The notes under the pieces were generated by a model, which worked only from the letters and a program-made list of their open reading frames with translations, was not told the origin of the DNA and made no database searches. This document shows, one piece after another, positions 42,318-52,613 of a stretch of 64,000 nucleotides of DNA (its first letter is position 1; every line of letters starts with the position of its first letter). The stretch is from Ephydatia muelleri. Its lineage: Eukaryota > Porifera > Demospongiae > Spongillida > Spongillidae. Location: assembly GCA_013339895.1 (NCBI GenBank), contig JABACO010000002.1, positions 16,762,242 to 16,826,241 of the forward strand. Direction: 5' to 3'. Made by a program: the position numbers and the translations under genes.

Positions 42318-43236
42318 TGGTGGGACATGAGCATCTAGTGAAGGTAATGAGACTGAGCATCTATTGTAGGTGATGGGACATGAGCATCTAGTGAAGGTGA
42401 TGGGACATGAGCATCTAGTGAAGGTGATGGGACATGAGCATCTAGTGTAGATGATGGTACATGAGCATCTAGTGTAGGTGATGGTACATGAGCATCTAGT
42501 GTAGGTGATGGTACATGAGCATCTAGTGTAGGTGATGGGACATGAGCATCTAGTGTATGTAGGTGATGGGACATGAGCATCTAGTGTAGGTGATGGGACA
42601 TGAGCATCTAGGGTATGTAGGTGATGGGACATGGGCAGCTAGTGTAGGTGATGGAACATCGGTATCTAGCGTAGGTGATGGACATGAGCATCTGGTGTAG
42701 GTGATGGGACATGAGCGTCTAGTGTAGGTGATGGTACATGGGCATCTAGCATAGGTGATGGGACAAAAGCATCTAGTGTAGGTGATGGGACATGAGCATC
42801 TAGGGTAGGTGATGGGACAAGGGCATCTAGTGTAGGTGATGGGACATGAGTTTCTAGTGAAGGTGATGGGACATGAGCATCTAGGGTAGGTGATGGGACA
42901 TGTGCATCTAGCGTAGATGATGGAACATGAGCTTCTAGTGAAGGTGATGGGACATGTGCATCTAGTGTAGGGGATGGGACATGAGCATCTAGTGTAGGTG
43001 AAGGGACATGAGCATATAGTGTAGGTGATGGGATATGAGCATCTAGTGTAGGTGATGGGACATGAGCATCTATTGAAGGTGATGGGACATGAGCATCTAG
43101 TGTAGGTGAAGGGACATGAGCATATAGTATAGGTGATGGGACATTCATGAGCATCTAGTGTAGGTGATGGGACATGAGCATCTAGTGAAGGTGATGGGAC
43201 ATGAGCATCTAGTGTATGTGATGGGACATGAGCGTA
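42318..43236. repeat. About 27-30-bp minisatellite, right block
   Basis: Some 30 units of GATGGGACATGAGCATCTAG (TGTAGGT) with point variants (TGAAGG, GGTAGG, GTACAT). Minus-strand frames reading DAHVPSPTL repeats are produced by the unit. The array directly joins repeat copy B at 43,236. Confidence 0.93.
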
Positions 43237-44465
43237 TTGGATATGAATATAAACTTTTTTAACCAAAGATAAATACATCCCTCTATGTAGAAGGGACGGA
43301 GCCAGTAGGAAAAAAAAAACAAGAGGAATTGCATATGAGGTGAATACATATATAAACACAAAAATGAAAGGCTTATAGGATATAATACTGGAGGTATATA
43401 TGAATGTGGGCCGGAGTGCAAGTGGAGTACCAAGCAGTATATGTTTGTGATTGAAGCATGACTCGTGCGTGTGTATGAGTTGAACTCATACACACGCACG
43501 TGTTGTGTTATTGTGTGTGTATGTGTGTGTGTTATTGTGTGTGTATGTGTGTTATTGTGTGTGTGTGTGTGTATGTGTGTGTGTGTGCGTGTGACCAAAT
43601 CATCCATAAATCACACTGGAAAGGGACCTACAGATTTTATTTTGTACAACCTAATATAAAAGGTTCATCAATTGATGGATTTTAGTCGGCCAATGAGAGT
43701 ACTACATGCTGGTACATACATGTAGCTATAAGGGGATGTTATTTGTGCATATTAAGCTAACCCCCCCCCCCCCCCCGTTGCATTAACTAGATGCACTTTA
43801 GTAATCTCATGCTGTTATAGCGTTGTGCACGTATAATGGGCAAGGAGTGGCACCCAAGCAGTTTGATCGAGCCAACAGGCCCGCGTGCGAACGTGTTGCG
43901 TATTGTGAAGGCAGCTGAATCCACGTATTTCTAATGCTTTACGAATCTTCTGTCCGCTGTGGTCAAGAAGGGGAAACAGAACCAGACGTTCGATGTACTC
44001 TTTATTACTTTTTGGGCGGTGAGATATCGGTGGGTGGAGACACGGTTATTGAACAGGCATTTCATGTCCTCGAAGCCAGTCGTAATGCGTTAATGGCGCG
44101 TAACGCCCCGAAAATATGCAATTACTTTGCACACTTGTATCTCCATAACAGATAAAGCAAAAATTAACCAACAGAACAAATCAATAGCGGTGGACCCTTC
44201 TACATAGGTATACTAATTTCGAACCGATTTGGACACTGCTACCTGAAGATGTGGCCGCTTTGAACCCTACGGGGTATCGGACCTTGTAACGTCGGTACCC
44301 AGCATGTGTAAGACACCAAAATGGATTTTCACATATAGTAATGGTGTGGTATGTTGTGTTAAAAATAGGAACCCGATAGCGTTAATATTTCGGAAAATAT
44401 ATCGATTGAAATAAAATAAAATCCACAAGACCCATTTTCGTATAGAACGTTCCAAATATGTTTTC
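43236..44465 (-). repeat. About 1.3-kb repeat, copy B of the 31/44-kb pair
   Basis: Inverted relative to 30,770-32,135 with scattered substitutions and indels. Contains the (TG)n counterpart of the (CA)n (43,515-43,590), a poly-C run (43,761-43,776) and lacks the 82-bp MITE. Its outer end is TTTTCGTATAGAACGTTCCA. Confidence 0.8.
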
Positions 44466-44469
44466 CACA

Positions 44470-45010
44470 AGTTTACACTCGCACGTGAGTTTAACACGAG
44501 TTGCGAGCGAGTCGCGAGCGGGCGTACGATAATTGCGTGCGAGGAATCACTCGCAGTAATCATAATTGGCACCCGCACGGTGCTCGCAAATTACTCGCTC
44601 GCATAATACATTTACGGCACGAGTGATACGTACTAGCTGTACCAACGGAAATGATATCTACCAGTTGCACGAAGCGTTATACAGTACTTTCTCGCGCACT
44701 TTTTTTTTTTCACTTTTTTCGATCAACTTTGCATTCGGTTCGGAAACGAAACGTGGTGCTAGAGCGGAATCGATTAATTGTAAGTGGCTACTGCCTTTTC
44801 TTGTTTTGTTTTAGACCTTCTATATCTGTTAGCGGTTACAACGCCTACGCAACTATGATATGGATAATTCTATCTGTCAAAAGATCTCAGTGAATCTTGA
44901 AGCTCATGAACAGATATAATGCTACAACTTAATTATACTCCAGCGTCTTGTATAACAATATTAGCCAGGAAATCGAATGTACTGTACTTTCTGTTGTCCA
45001 AGGAATGTGA
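44470..45010. other. CG-rich GCGAG motifs; no gene
   Basis: 44,480-44,600 holds dense GCGAGCGAG/CTCGC motifs in both orientations (CGAGTTGCGAGCGAGTCGCG; TGCTCGCAAATTACTCGCTC), with hairpin potential. Nothing coding supported to 45,010. Confidence 0.5.
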
Positions 45011-45014
45011 CATT

Positions 45015-45565
45015 CTACAATAGAGTGATGTTAGTGACTAGTTCCTAGTGGGCATCACATAGGGTCATGCTAGCGACCAGACAGTTGTCTCTGGTGGGCA
45101 TTAGATAGGGTCATGGGAGCGGCCAGACAAATAATTCATGGTGGGTATCAGATAGGATCATGCTAGGGACCAGACAAACAGTTAGCAGCTAGTCTTTGGT
45201 GGGCACCAGATAGGGGTATGGTAGCAGACAAACAGTCCCTGGTGGGCATCAGATAGGGTCATGGTAGTGGCTAGACAGTTATAGTCATTGGTGGGCTTCA
45301 GATAGGTCATGCTAGCAGCCGGACAAGCAGTTAGCAATTAGTCCCTTATGGGCATCAGATAGCAGCCAGACAAACAGACCTTGGTGGGTATCAAATAGGG
45401 TCATGGTAGCGGCCAGACAGTTATGGTCCCAGATAGGCATCAGATAGGGTCATGCTAGCAGCTGGGCACTTAGCAACTAGTCCCTGGTGGGCATCAGAAA
45501 GGGTATTGGTAGCGGCCAGAAACAGTGATGTTAGCAAGTAGTCCCGCATCAGTTAGGGTCATGGT
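45015..45565. repeat. About 55-60-bp degenerate minisatellite
   Basis: Nine or ten imperfect units containing GGTGGGCATCAGATAGGGTC and ATGGTAGCGGCCAGACA with AGTTAGCAACTAGTCCCT. Confidence 0.85.
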
Positions 45566-45569
45566 AAAG

Positions 45570-46450
45570 TGTCAAATGTGAGTATGGTTTGTGAGGGTGA
45601 TGTTTATGACATAAACTATAGTCTTGTGACATGATGCAACAACAAATGGACAATATCTACAGCTGCAAATGGACCATATGCTGGATTATGTCATTTTACC
45701 TAATATGGGATGGAAAAATATGGTCCATAGTCACTCATGCCAGTTAATAAATGAAGTTGGCACTGTTTGCATCCAAAAATTCTTCTATCATGTGTTGATT
45801 ATAACCAAAATGCTAAATGATTGATGCTTGTACCACTTAATTGTGAGAAATATCATATCGTGGCAGGTCCCAGACCTCATTTGCCATTTTTGCCTCACTG
45901 GGTGGCCTGAAAAACATAACGTCCTGCAGCAAACCTACAGCCAATGGGTTGGTTCACAATGAACTATGCATAACCTACTAGGAGTAGTCATTTAATTTAC
46001 TGCATACAAATTAGTACAGTGCGACACGCAACACTGTGTTGCTTCTTCTTGATGAAAAAGGATGTATCACACAGGTAAGTTTTTTTGAAGGGCAATGTTT
46101 CTGCCTGGCGATGAAGTACCCTAACATTGCTAATTGCGATAGGTCAGGGCCGGTAGTAAGTTTACACAGACATAATGGATAGCAATGTTCATCATTCCAT
46201 GAGCACTCTAAAGAAAAACAGAGCTTGCTTGCTAACCATGGCATATCCTTATGACTTGTCCTCTATTTGTGTCAGGGGACAGTCCTAAAAGGACACAATG
46301 TATGCTTAAAGAACCAATCCTATGACACTACAGTGTACACGTTGCTACATGTACCTACATGTATGTGCAGTGTAGACATGTCTCATGGTCTCATGAGCTG
46401 TTCAATGGATAGATCAAAAATGCATGTGCAGAGAAGGCATTCAGTGAGAG
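45570..46450. other. No gene recognised
   Basis: No supported feature before the integrase fragment. Confidence 0.4.
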
Positions 46451-46511
46451 AAAATGTGTGTACCATCATTATTAGAGAGCACTACCGTTTATTCCACATG
46501 AACAACCGTGT

Positions 46512-47440
46512 GTGTGTATCCTAAAAGAAGTTCTTCTGGCATTACGAACACCAGACAAAAGACCAGCCCAATGGAAGCAGCAACCACTAGCCAGATATTC
46601 TCAACTATGGCCACAACTTGTGGTGATAGATGGAATAGCATGCCGGCAATATGCTCCAGGACCAACAGATGAAAACATTGAAGTGCCGTTAAAACCACTA
46701 AGTTGTCAACAACAAGTGTTACACTCTTGTCATGATGCATCTAGTTTTGGATATCAAGGTGTAAACAAGACACTAGCAAGGCTGCGGCAGGAGCATACTG
46801 GGTTGGCATGGTAGAAGATGTTGAAGTCTACTGTCAAGAGTGTATAAAATGTCAACAAGCAAAGCTTCCTACACCCATTCATGCTCCGATGAACAGTATT
46901 CCTATTGGAAGGACATGGCAAATGATAGCAGTCGACATACTAGAGGTACCTGTGTCTAAAAACAACAACCCCTTATTTAATGGTGATGCAAGACTACTTC
47001 ACAAAGTGGGCAGAGGCCATGCCACTTCAAAACCAAACAGCCGTTCGCATCACCGAGGAGCTAGTGAAGTTATGTGCTACATATGGCCTACCTGAGATTG
47101 TGCACTCAGACCAGGGAAGGGCATTTAAAAGCACAATTTTGAGGCAAACACTAGAGGCGTTTGAGACAAAGAAACCCACACTACACCTTACCACTCTCAA
47201 GGCGATTGGATGGTGGAGCGATTTAATGGGTCTCTGTTACAATTACTAAGAACTTATGTAGAGAAAGAAGAGGACTGGGAACAATATTTGCCTTTAGCAC
47301 TGAATGCCTATCATACTGCTCAGCACTCATCTACTGGGGGATATCACCTTTTGTATTGATGTTTGGCCGACAACCAAAGATGCCACTTATTGGAACACCT
47401 ATAGCATTTGATACTGGAACATACAACATATTCCATACTC
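46512..47440 (+). pseudogene. Ty3/Gypsy integrase fragment
   Basis: Frames broken by at least three shifts spell an integrase: QYAPGPTDENIEVPLKPL, the zinc-binding HHCC (VLHSCHDASSFGYQGVNKTL...YCQECIKCQQAK), IGRTWQMIAVDILEVPVS with the first Asp, VMQDYFTKWAEAMPLQNQTA, GLPEIVHSDQGRAFKS with the second Asp, WMVERFNGSLLQLLRTYV with the Glu, and ALNAYHTAQHSSTGG then PFVLMFGRQPKMPLIGTPI. Frameshifts near 46,810, 46,975, 47,190 and 47,340. Separate from the pol fragment at 40.5 kb by 4 kb; common origin is not shown. Confidence 0.85.
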
Positions 47441-47444
47441 CATG

Positions 47445-47875
47445 GACGTACGTACGTAAGACATTCCTACTAACATTACCAAAGGTTTTTTGCTACTTAT
47501 TGTGCGCTGCCGCACGCTCATTTGAGTAATTTCTAGGCTACTGCATGGTGAAGCGGTGAGGCTGTGTTATGTACTATATATTGTACATATATCCAGCGTC
47601 GTATCCATAACGCTTACCCGCGGCTGCCAGCTCTTGCTGGAGCACTATTACTCCTCGGTTTGCACAGTGGCGTGCGCTTAAACCTTGAGCACTGTAGTGT
47701 GCATGTCGGCCTATGTTGTTTCTAAATAATGCACACGGTAGGGGGTGGCGGGGATGGGAAGGAGTAGGTGTACGCCACTAGAAGGCTTAGCGTAGCTTGC
47801 TTGAACTGTTCTGTCGCGTTTTGCTGTACATGATTTGACCCATTTTGGGTCGCCGGTTAACGGACTGTACCAATA
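47445..47875. other. No gene recognised
   Basis: No supported feature; an ACGTACGTACGTAAG run lies at about 47,444. Confidence 0.4.
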
Positions 47876-48131
47876 CACAGCGAGAAATCAATAATTGGAC
47901 CAATATTGACGCATTATTGGATCAGGATGATATCATCCTTGGTAGGCAATATGGGTAACAGTATTGGTTCAATGATTTAGGGGAACATGACCCAAACATG
48001 TGTACGCAATATTGATATAACACTGATAAAGTGTTGATCCAACCATGATAGCAGTCTTGTGCCAAGCATGATATACCAAAGTATTGGCCCAATGCTGTTA
48101 TTACAATATTGGCCCAAGACCATATTACCTT

Positions 48132-49739
48132 TTAAGGCATCAATATTACCTCCTTTTTAGGCATTGAAATTTTATTTGAAACAATACAGATTGCATCACA
48201 ATAAACTATTCTATTAAGTTCTATTAAGTCCCTTGTTCTCTCTCCTTCTATTAGCACTGCGATCACCATATCCTCGAAGTAGCATACTCCACCAGAGCAA
48301 TGGACGGATACTTTGCATCCACTCAACAGTCTCGATGGTCTGTGTACAACCCTGTGTTGGATAGCAGAAGCATTACCACCACATATGTTCACATACCTTG
48401 CAGTGTAACTGGTCGTTTGGAAAGCTGTATGACAAATCACCACCCTGGATATTTGCTAATACACACCATTATTAATTTAACTCACATCCAAGTCACAATG
48501 ACAACAGCAAGTCAGTGTACTGGTGTTTGGATATCCAAAAGAGTTAGCCTGTGTGGATTCCACAAAAATAAATGATGTTCTCAAGTCATCACGTAGCCAC
48601 ATGCATCCAAGTCGCAAGACTCCATACCGGTAAATGTCAACACCAAGCGCACTGGTGTTTTGATATCCAAAAGAGTTAGCCTGTGTGAATTCCACAAAAT
48701 AAATTAAGTTCTCAAGTCAACTCACGTAGCCACACCAGAGATATACCGGTACCTCTGGTCAAACGAATCCAACTCAAAGACAACACCTCATCCTCATGTA
48801 ACCTGTCTATCTCCATCGCTTTCTCTTTTTCACCAATTCTCCACGGCACACCCAGATGCGCTCTAATAAGAGGTACAATATGAGAGAATTCCAATAAGAA
48901 CTTGGCATCTAAATACCACTAAAACGAAAAGGGACCGATACAATCACTCGCTTACCAAAAGAGTTAGCCTGTGTGAGTTCCACAAAATAAATTACGTTCT
49001 CAAGTCAACTCACGTAGCCACACCAGAGATATACCGGAACCTCTGGTCAAACGAATCCAACTCAAAGACAACACCTCGTCCTCATGTAACCTGTCTATCT
49101 CCATCGCTTTCTCTTTTTCACCAATTCTCCACGGCACATCCAGATGCGCTCTAATAAGAGGTACAACATGAGAGAATTCCAATAATAACTTGGCATCTAA
49201 ATACCACTAAAACGAAAAGGGACCGATACAATCACTCGCTTACCGATTCACACAGAACAGCGCGATATAGTCACTAACAACAAATCCGTGAAACGGCTCC
49301 ACGTCTAGAAGCTTCCAACAATTTTCACCGTGTGTAGAAGCTTTCACTAGAGACCATATCATTATGTACATAACGATGGCAGGGCATTCACTGACTTTAC
49401 ACACTTGCTGCTGACGGAGGAACGGCCGTCAAATTTTTAGGCATTCAAACAATAATTATTAAAACAATACTGATAATCGTGAACAAATACTTTTTTGTTA
49501 ACTCCAACTTTCTCTCTTTCTATTGACACTGTAGTTACCATTTCCTCAAAGTGGCACCCTTCACTAAAGCAGTCGTGGACGAAGGACACGGCTTTTAACA
49601 CTTTGCATCCTTCAACTGCTTCGATATATCGCGAAAGTTCAAACATGGGGCAGTCTGTATCACTGAGTAAAGGTTCACCAATCCTGATGAACAAGGGCTC
49701 AAACATTTGTATAAAACAAACTGTCGATCCAACAGCCAA
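48132..49739 (-). CDS. Unidentified gene fragments with duplicated exons
   Basis: Minus strand. Exon 49,739-49,437 (SRYIEAVEGCKVLKAVSFVH, CHFEEMVTTVSIEREK) and exon 48,443-48,132 (LLSGCKVSVHCSGG, CYFEDMVIAVLIEGER) are diverged copies of the same 3' exon. Between them two nearly identical exons (49,200 down, 48,912 down) follow acceptor TTTTCGTTTTAG and encode VPLIRAHL(D/G)VPWRIGEKE then LHEDEVLSLSWIRLTRG and SLVWLR before donor CTAC|GTGAGT. No named domain recognised. The pattern suggests internal tandem duplication of a gene or transposon-borne gene; a full model cannot be built. Confidence 0.4.
48669..49244. repeat. 288-bp direct tandem duplication
   Basis: Units 48,669-48,956 and 48,957-49,244, from AAAAGAGTTAGCCTGTGTGA to ATCACTCGCTTACC, differ at only about ten positions; each carries one exon. 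A third partial copy of the first 70 bases lies at about 48,537-48,606. Confidence 0.9.
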
Positions 49740-49959
49740 TTTATTATCATTATTGAAGCAATATTGATATCATGGTTTATGTAAAAATGATAGTCAGCTA
49801 TTGTCCCAGGATGTTATCAACCTGTTCCATGTTGCTATATCAACATTGACGCAATGAAGATAATATATCAGTATTGGGTCATGTTTTATATCATTATTGT
49901 ACCAAGGTTTTTGCGTTTATCATCCTTGAGCCAATATTGGTAAGGGTTGGCTGTGTAGT

Positions 49960-50795
49960 TGTTGAATAATTAATATTATTTTTAATATTATTCAAACAGG
50001 CGATCGTGAGAAATAGGGACTTGGTCGTGAGATCGTGAGAAAAGGTCGAAAATCGTGAGTCTCACGACCAAATCGTGAGAGTTGGCAGGTCTGAATATGT
50101 ACATTATCCCACACCATTTATAGGCAAACGTGACACCATAATCGTTTGCAACCCTGTTAAGGCCATGCAATGTAACATGCAATTTGCGTATGGACATTTA
50201 TAGAAAGTTGGCGACTAACTCAATATGAATGTATTGGACTATTGTATTCGTTGTTATCAACAACACCTTTCAATGGGTAGCAGAGAAGGCAGAGAATGTC
50301 TGACAGACATGCTAGCTTGTTAGTTTGTGTGTGTGATGTGTTGTAGTGTTTGCGTGTCAGTTGTGTCATGTCGAAGAATCGCCCATACATGGCATCATCT
50401 TATGATTTATTTCCAATTGATTCTTTAATAAGGTTATCAGTATTTGTGCATGCTCATATGTATACCTGTATACATGTATGTGTTAACAAATAGACTAATT
50501 TTTGTTTGTGCATATTTATGTGTGTTCGCATTATGTGTGTTAGATGGTAGACAACATTTCAACATTTCAGATGCCCTTCGCTGCTGGCAGACACACTGAG
50601 TAATTTTGAGCCTGAATGCAATGTTCAGTGAAGCCAGATTCAGGCAAGTCTAGCAGTTGAAATCCACTTCTTTTAATAAGGTGGCGAAAGTTTCTATCCT
50701 CAATGCAAAGAGGATTCTTTAAAAGTGTGTTGCGGTAACACCCTTTTTTTAACAGTGTGCATTCTGTAGGAACTACATAGTTGGAGTACACACCA
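49960..50795. other. No gene recognised
   Basis: Short imperfect repeats GATCGTGAGA/ATCGTGAGTCTCACGACC near 50,000-50,085; otherwise nothing supported. Confidence 0.4.
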
Positions 50796-50798
50796 CTG

Positions 50799-51205
50799 CA
50801 GGGGCGGATCCAGGAATTTAGGAAGGGGGGGGGGGGGGCACAGGAAGGGGGTGGGGTGCGGAAGGGGGATGTGCCCCCTCCCGCGCGAAGCGCGGAAGCA
50901 TTGAGCAATATAGCAATACTGACACACATTCATAATGATTATAACTTAATACAAAAGCATGAAAGTACATGTACTACTAATACTAGTATGTAGCTAGTTT
51001 ATGCATTTTTGTCATACAGAGCCTTCGTGGTCGCTTTTGAATGGTCGCGAAGCGTTAATACTTCTTTCATACGCTACCATCAGCAGTTACACGGTTCGAT
51101 TACGTAACATGAATGTATATTTACATGAACAGAAGGGGGGGGGGGGGGGGGGGGGGCACGTGCCCCCGGTGCCCCCCCCCCCCCCCCCACTTAGATCCGC
51201 CCCTG
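50799..51205. mobile_element. MITE with CAGGGGCGGATCC ends (second copy)
   Basis: Starts CAGGGGCGGATCCAGGAATT, ends TTAGATCCGCCCCTG, with long G and C runs inside each end. Same end family as 33,404-34,120 but a different interior. Confidence 0.7.
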
Positions 51206-51209
51206 TACT

Positions 51210-51480
51210 GGCACACGCTGCTAATCTCTGGAGGATTGCTTGACCTTGGAGTCAACACCGTCCTGCTGCTGCTATCGGGACGAGTACATGTACTTGCTGA
51301 CATGATCGAAGCAACTCTCTTACTTGAAGTTGTAAAACCCGAGCGTTGTTAACGACGTCTGATTATTTGCGCATCTTTTTTACCGACCGATCGCGAGCTC
51401 GAGAACGACGGAATATTATGTATACTGTATATAAGGGGGGGGGGGGGGGGGGTTCCGGGCAACGCGGAAACAATGCTTGC
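51210..51480. other. No gene recognised; poly-G tract
   Basis: G run at about 51,436-51,452; no coding support. Confidence 0.4.
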
Positions 51481-51482
51481 TA

Positions 51483-51793
51483 CGCCACTGTATGCACACA
51501 CACACACATGTACACACACGCACACACGCATGCACACACACACACATGCGCACACACATGCGCGCACACACACATGCACACACACATGTACACACACGCA
51601 CACACGCATGCACACACACATGCGCACACACATGCGCGCACACAGACACACACGCACACACACATGCACACACACATGCATGTGCACACACGCACACACA
51701 CATGCACACACATGCACACACACATGCACATGCACACACACACACAAATGCACACACACATATATGCACACACACACACACATACACACGCAA
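51483..51793. repeat. Compound CA/CATG microsatellite
   Basis: About 310 bases of ACACACACATGCAC-type units; part is duplicated (ACATGTACACACACGCACAC at about 51,507 and 51,587). Confidence 0.95.
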
Positions 51794-51799
51794 AGGGGC

Positions 51800-52230
51800 A
51801 GTGTACCCCATCGTAGAAGCTGGCAAGTCGGCCCATGTGCCTTAGAAAGACTGCATGCGTCACGAATTCCTAATTAACCACTCGATTATAACAAAAATAT
51901 TGCATGTCCCCTTATCTGATTGGTTCCCCCTACTTACACGTAGTGGTGATGTAATACACCCACAGCTGCGTAACTGGTAAGAGACTACTGCTGCCTAGAA
52001 AAGGTAACAATTTGTGTATCATTATAACCATGCATTCAATCACTGTTCTTGGCAGGATGACAATATTGTTTGAAGATACAGTTCACCCTGAAGCTGCAAT
52101 GCATTTTTGGAAGCTGCAGTTCAATATTAACTACAATACTGCTATCTTTGTTGTATGTGCACATGGTTGCTGTGTGTACTGTTGTTTTATTAATTTGATA
52201 TACATTACGAAATAATCGCACCCAATAAAA
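51800..52230. other. No gene recognised
   Basis: Nothing supported. Confidence 0.4.
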
Positions 52231-52352
52231 ATAATCTCACTCTTATTTTAAAAGAGTGTGCGTCAATCCATACGAAAGAATGATGCGCAATCTTCACATC
52301 GAGAGTGAAGAGCACTCCACGTAGAGTGCTCTTCGCTCTTAAAATAAGAGTG
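52226..52352. repeat. Nested hairpin (MITE-like)
   Basis: TCACTCTTATTTTAA on the left pairs with TTAAAATAAGAGTGA on the right; inside, GAAGAGCACTCCACGTAGAG and TGCTCTTCG form a second hairpin. Probably a small non-autonomous element; no target duplication identified. Confidence 0.55.
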
Positions 52353-52414
52353 AAATATCGAGGGCAACTCCTGGATTAGGAACGACGTTCACCCTTTTTT
52401 TTTTACAGTGTACG

Positions 52415-52520
52415 AATGGATTCACTCGTAGCTGGAAATAAAAACCCGCTGAATTACGAGGCAACTTAACATGAAATACGGTATATACGTGATTTGTTTA
52501 TCCAGTAATTTTAAGCCAAT
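52415..52520 (+). promoter_or_regulatory. Separated proximal promoter of secreted-protein copy B
   Basis: GATTCACTCGTAGCTGG, ACATGAAATACGGTATATAC and TTTATCCAGTAATTTTA match the sequence immediately upstream of copy A (about 26,868-26,985 reversed). In copy A this block sits next to the start codon; here it is cut off from the gene by the 4.57-kb element. Confidence 0.6.
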
Positions 52521-52613
52521 AGACCTTATTCGACCGCAATTATGAATAAATTATTGCGTGACTTGCATGTGACATGATTGATTGTTTATTGAGAAAGGCG
52601 TCGCCGCGTGAGT

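Larger units (their letters stand above)
47876..49955. mobile_element. Candidate TA-flanked element with CACAGC ends
   Basis: Begins CACAGCGAGAAATC after TA and ends ...GGTTGGCTGTG before TA. Both ends then have CAATATTGG-rich stretches (47,905-48,150; 49,755-49,940) in opposing orientation. Only about 6 terminal bases match exactly, so this is tentative. Inside are the exons at 48.1-49.7 kb. Confidence 0.35.

Noticed and set aside
42550..43359. 269-codon minus frame with DAHVPSPT repeats
   Set aside because: Translation of the minisatellite; all frames of the unit stay open by composition, no start context, domain or splice support.
40489..47440. One continuous Gypsy retrotransposon from the pol fragment to the integrase fragment
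   Set aside because: The pol frame stops within RNase H and minisatellite, repeat copy B and 2 kb of unrelated DNA intervene; no LTRs seen.
51349..51877. Several Cys/Val- or His/Thr-rich frames over 120 codons
   Set aside because: Pure translation of a CA/TG microsatellite on both strands.
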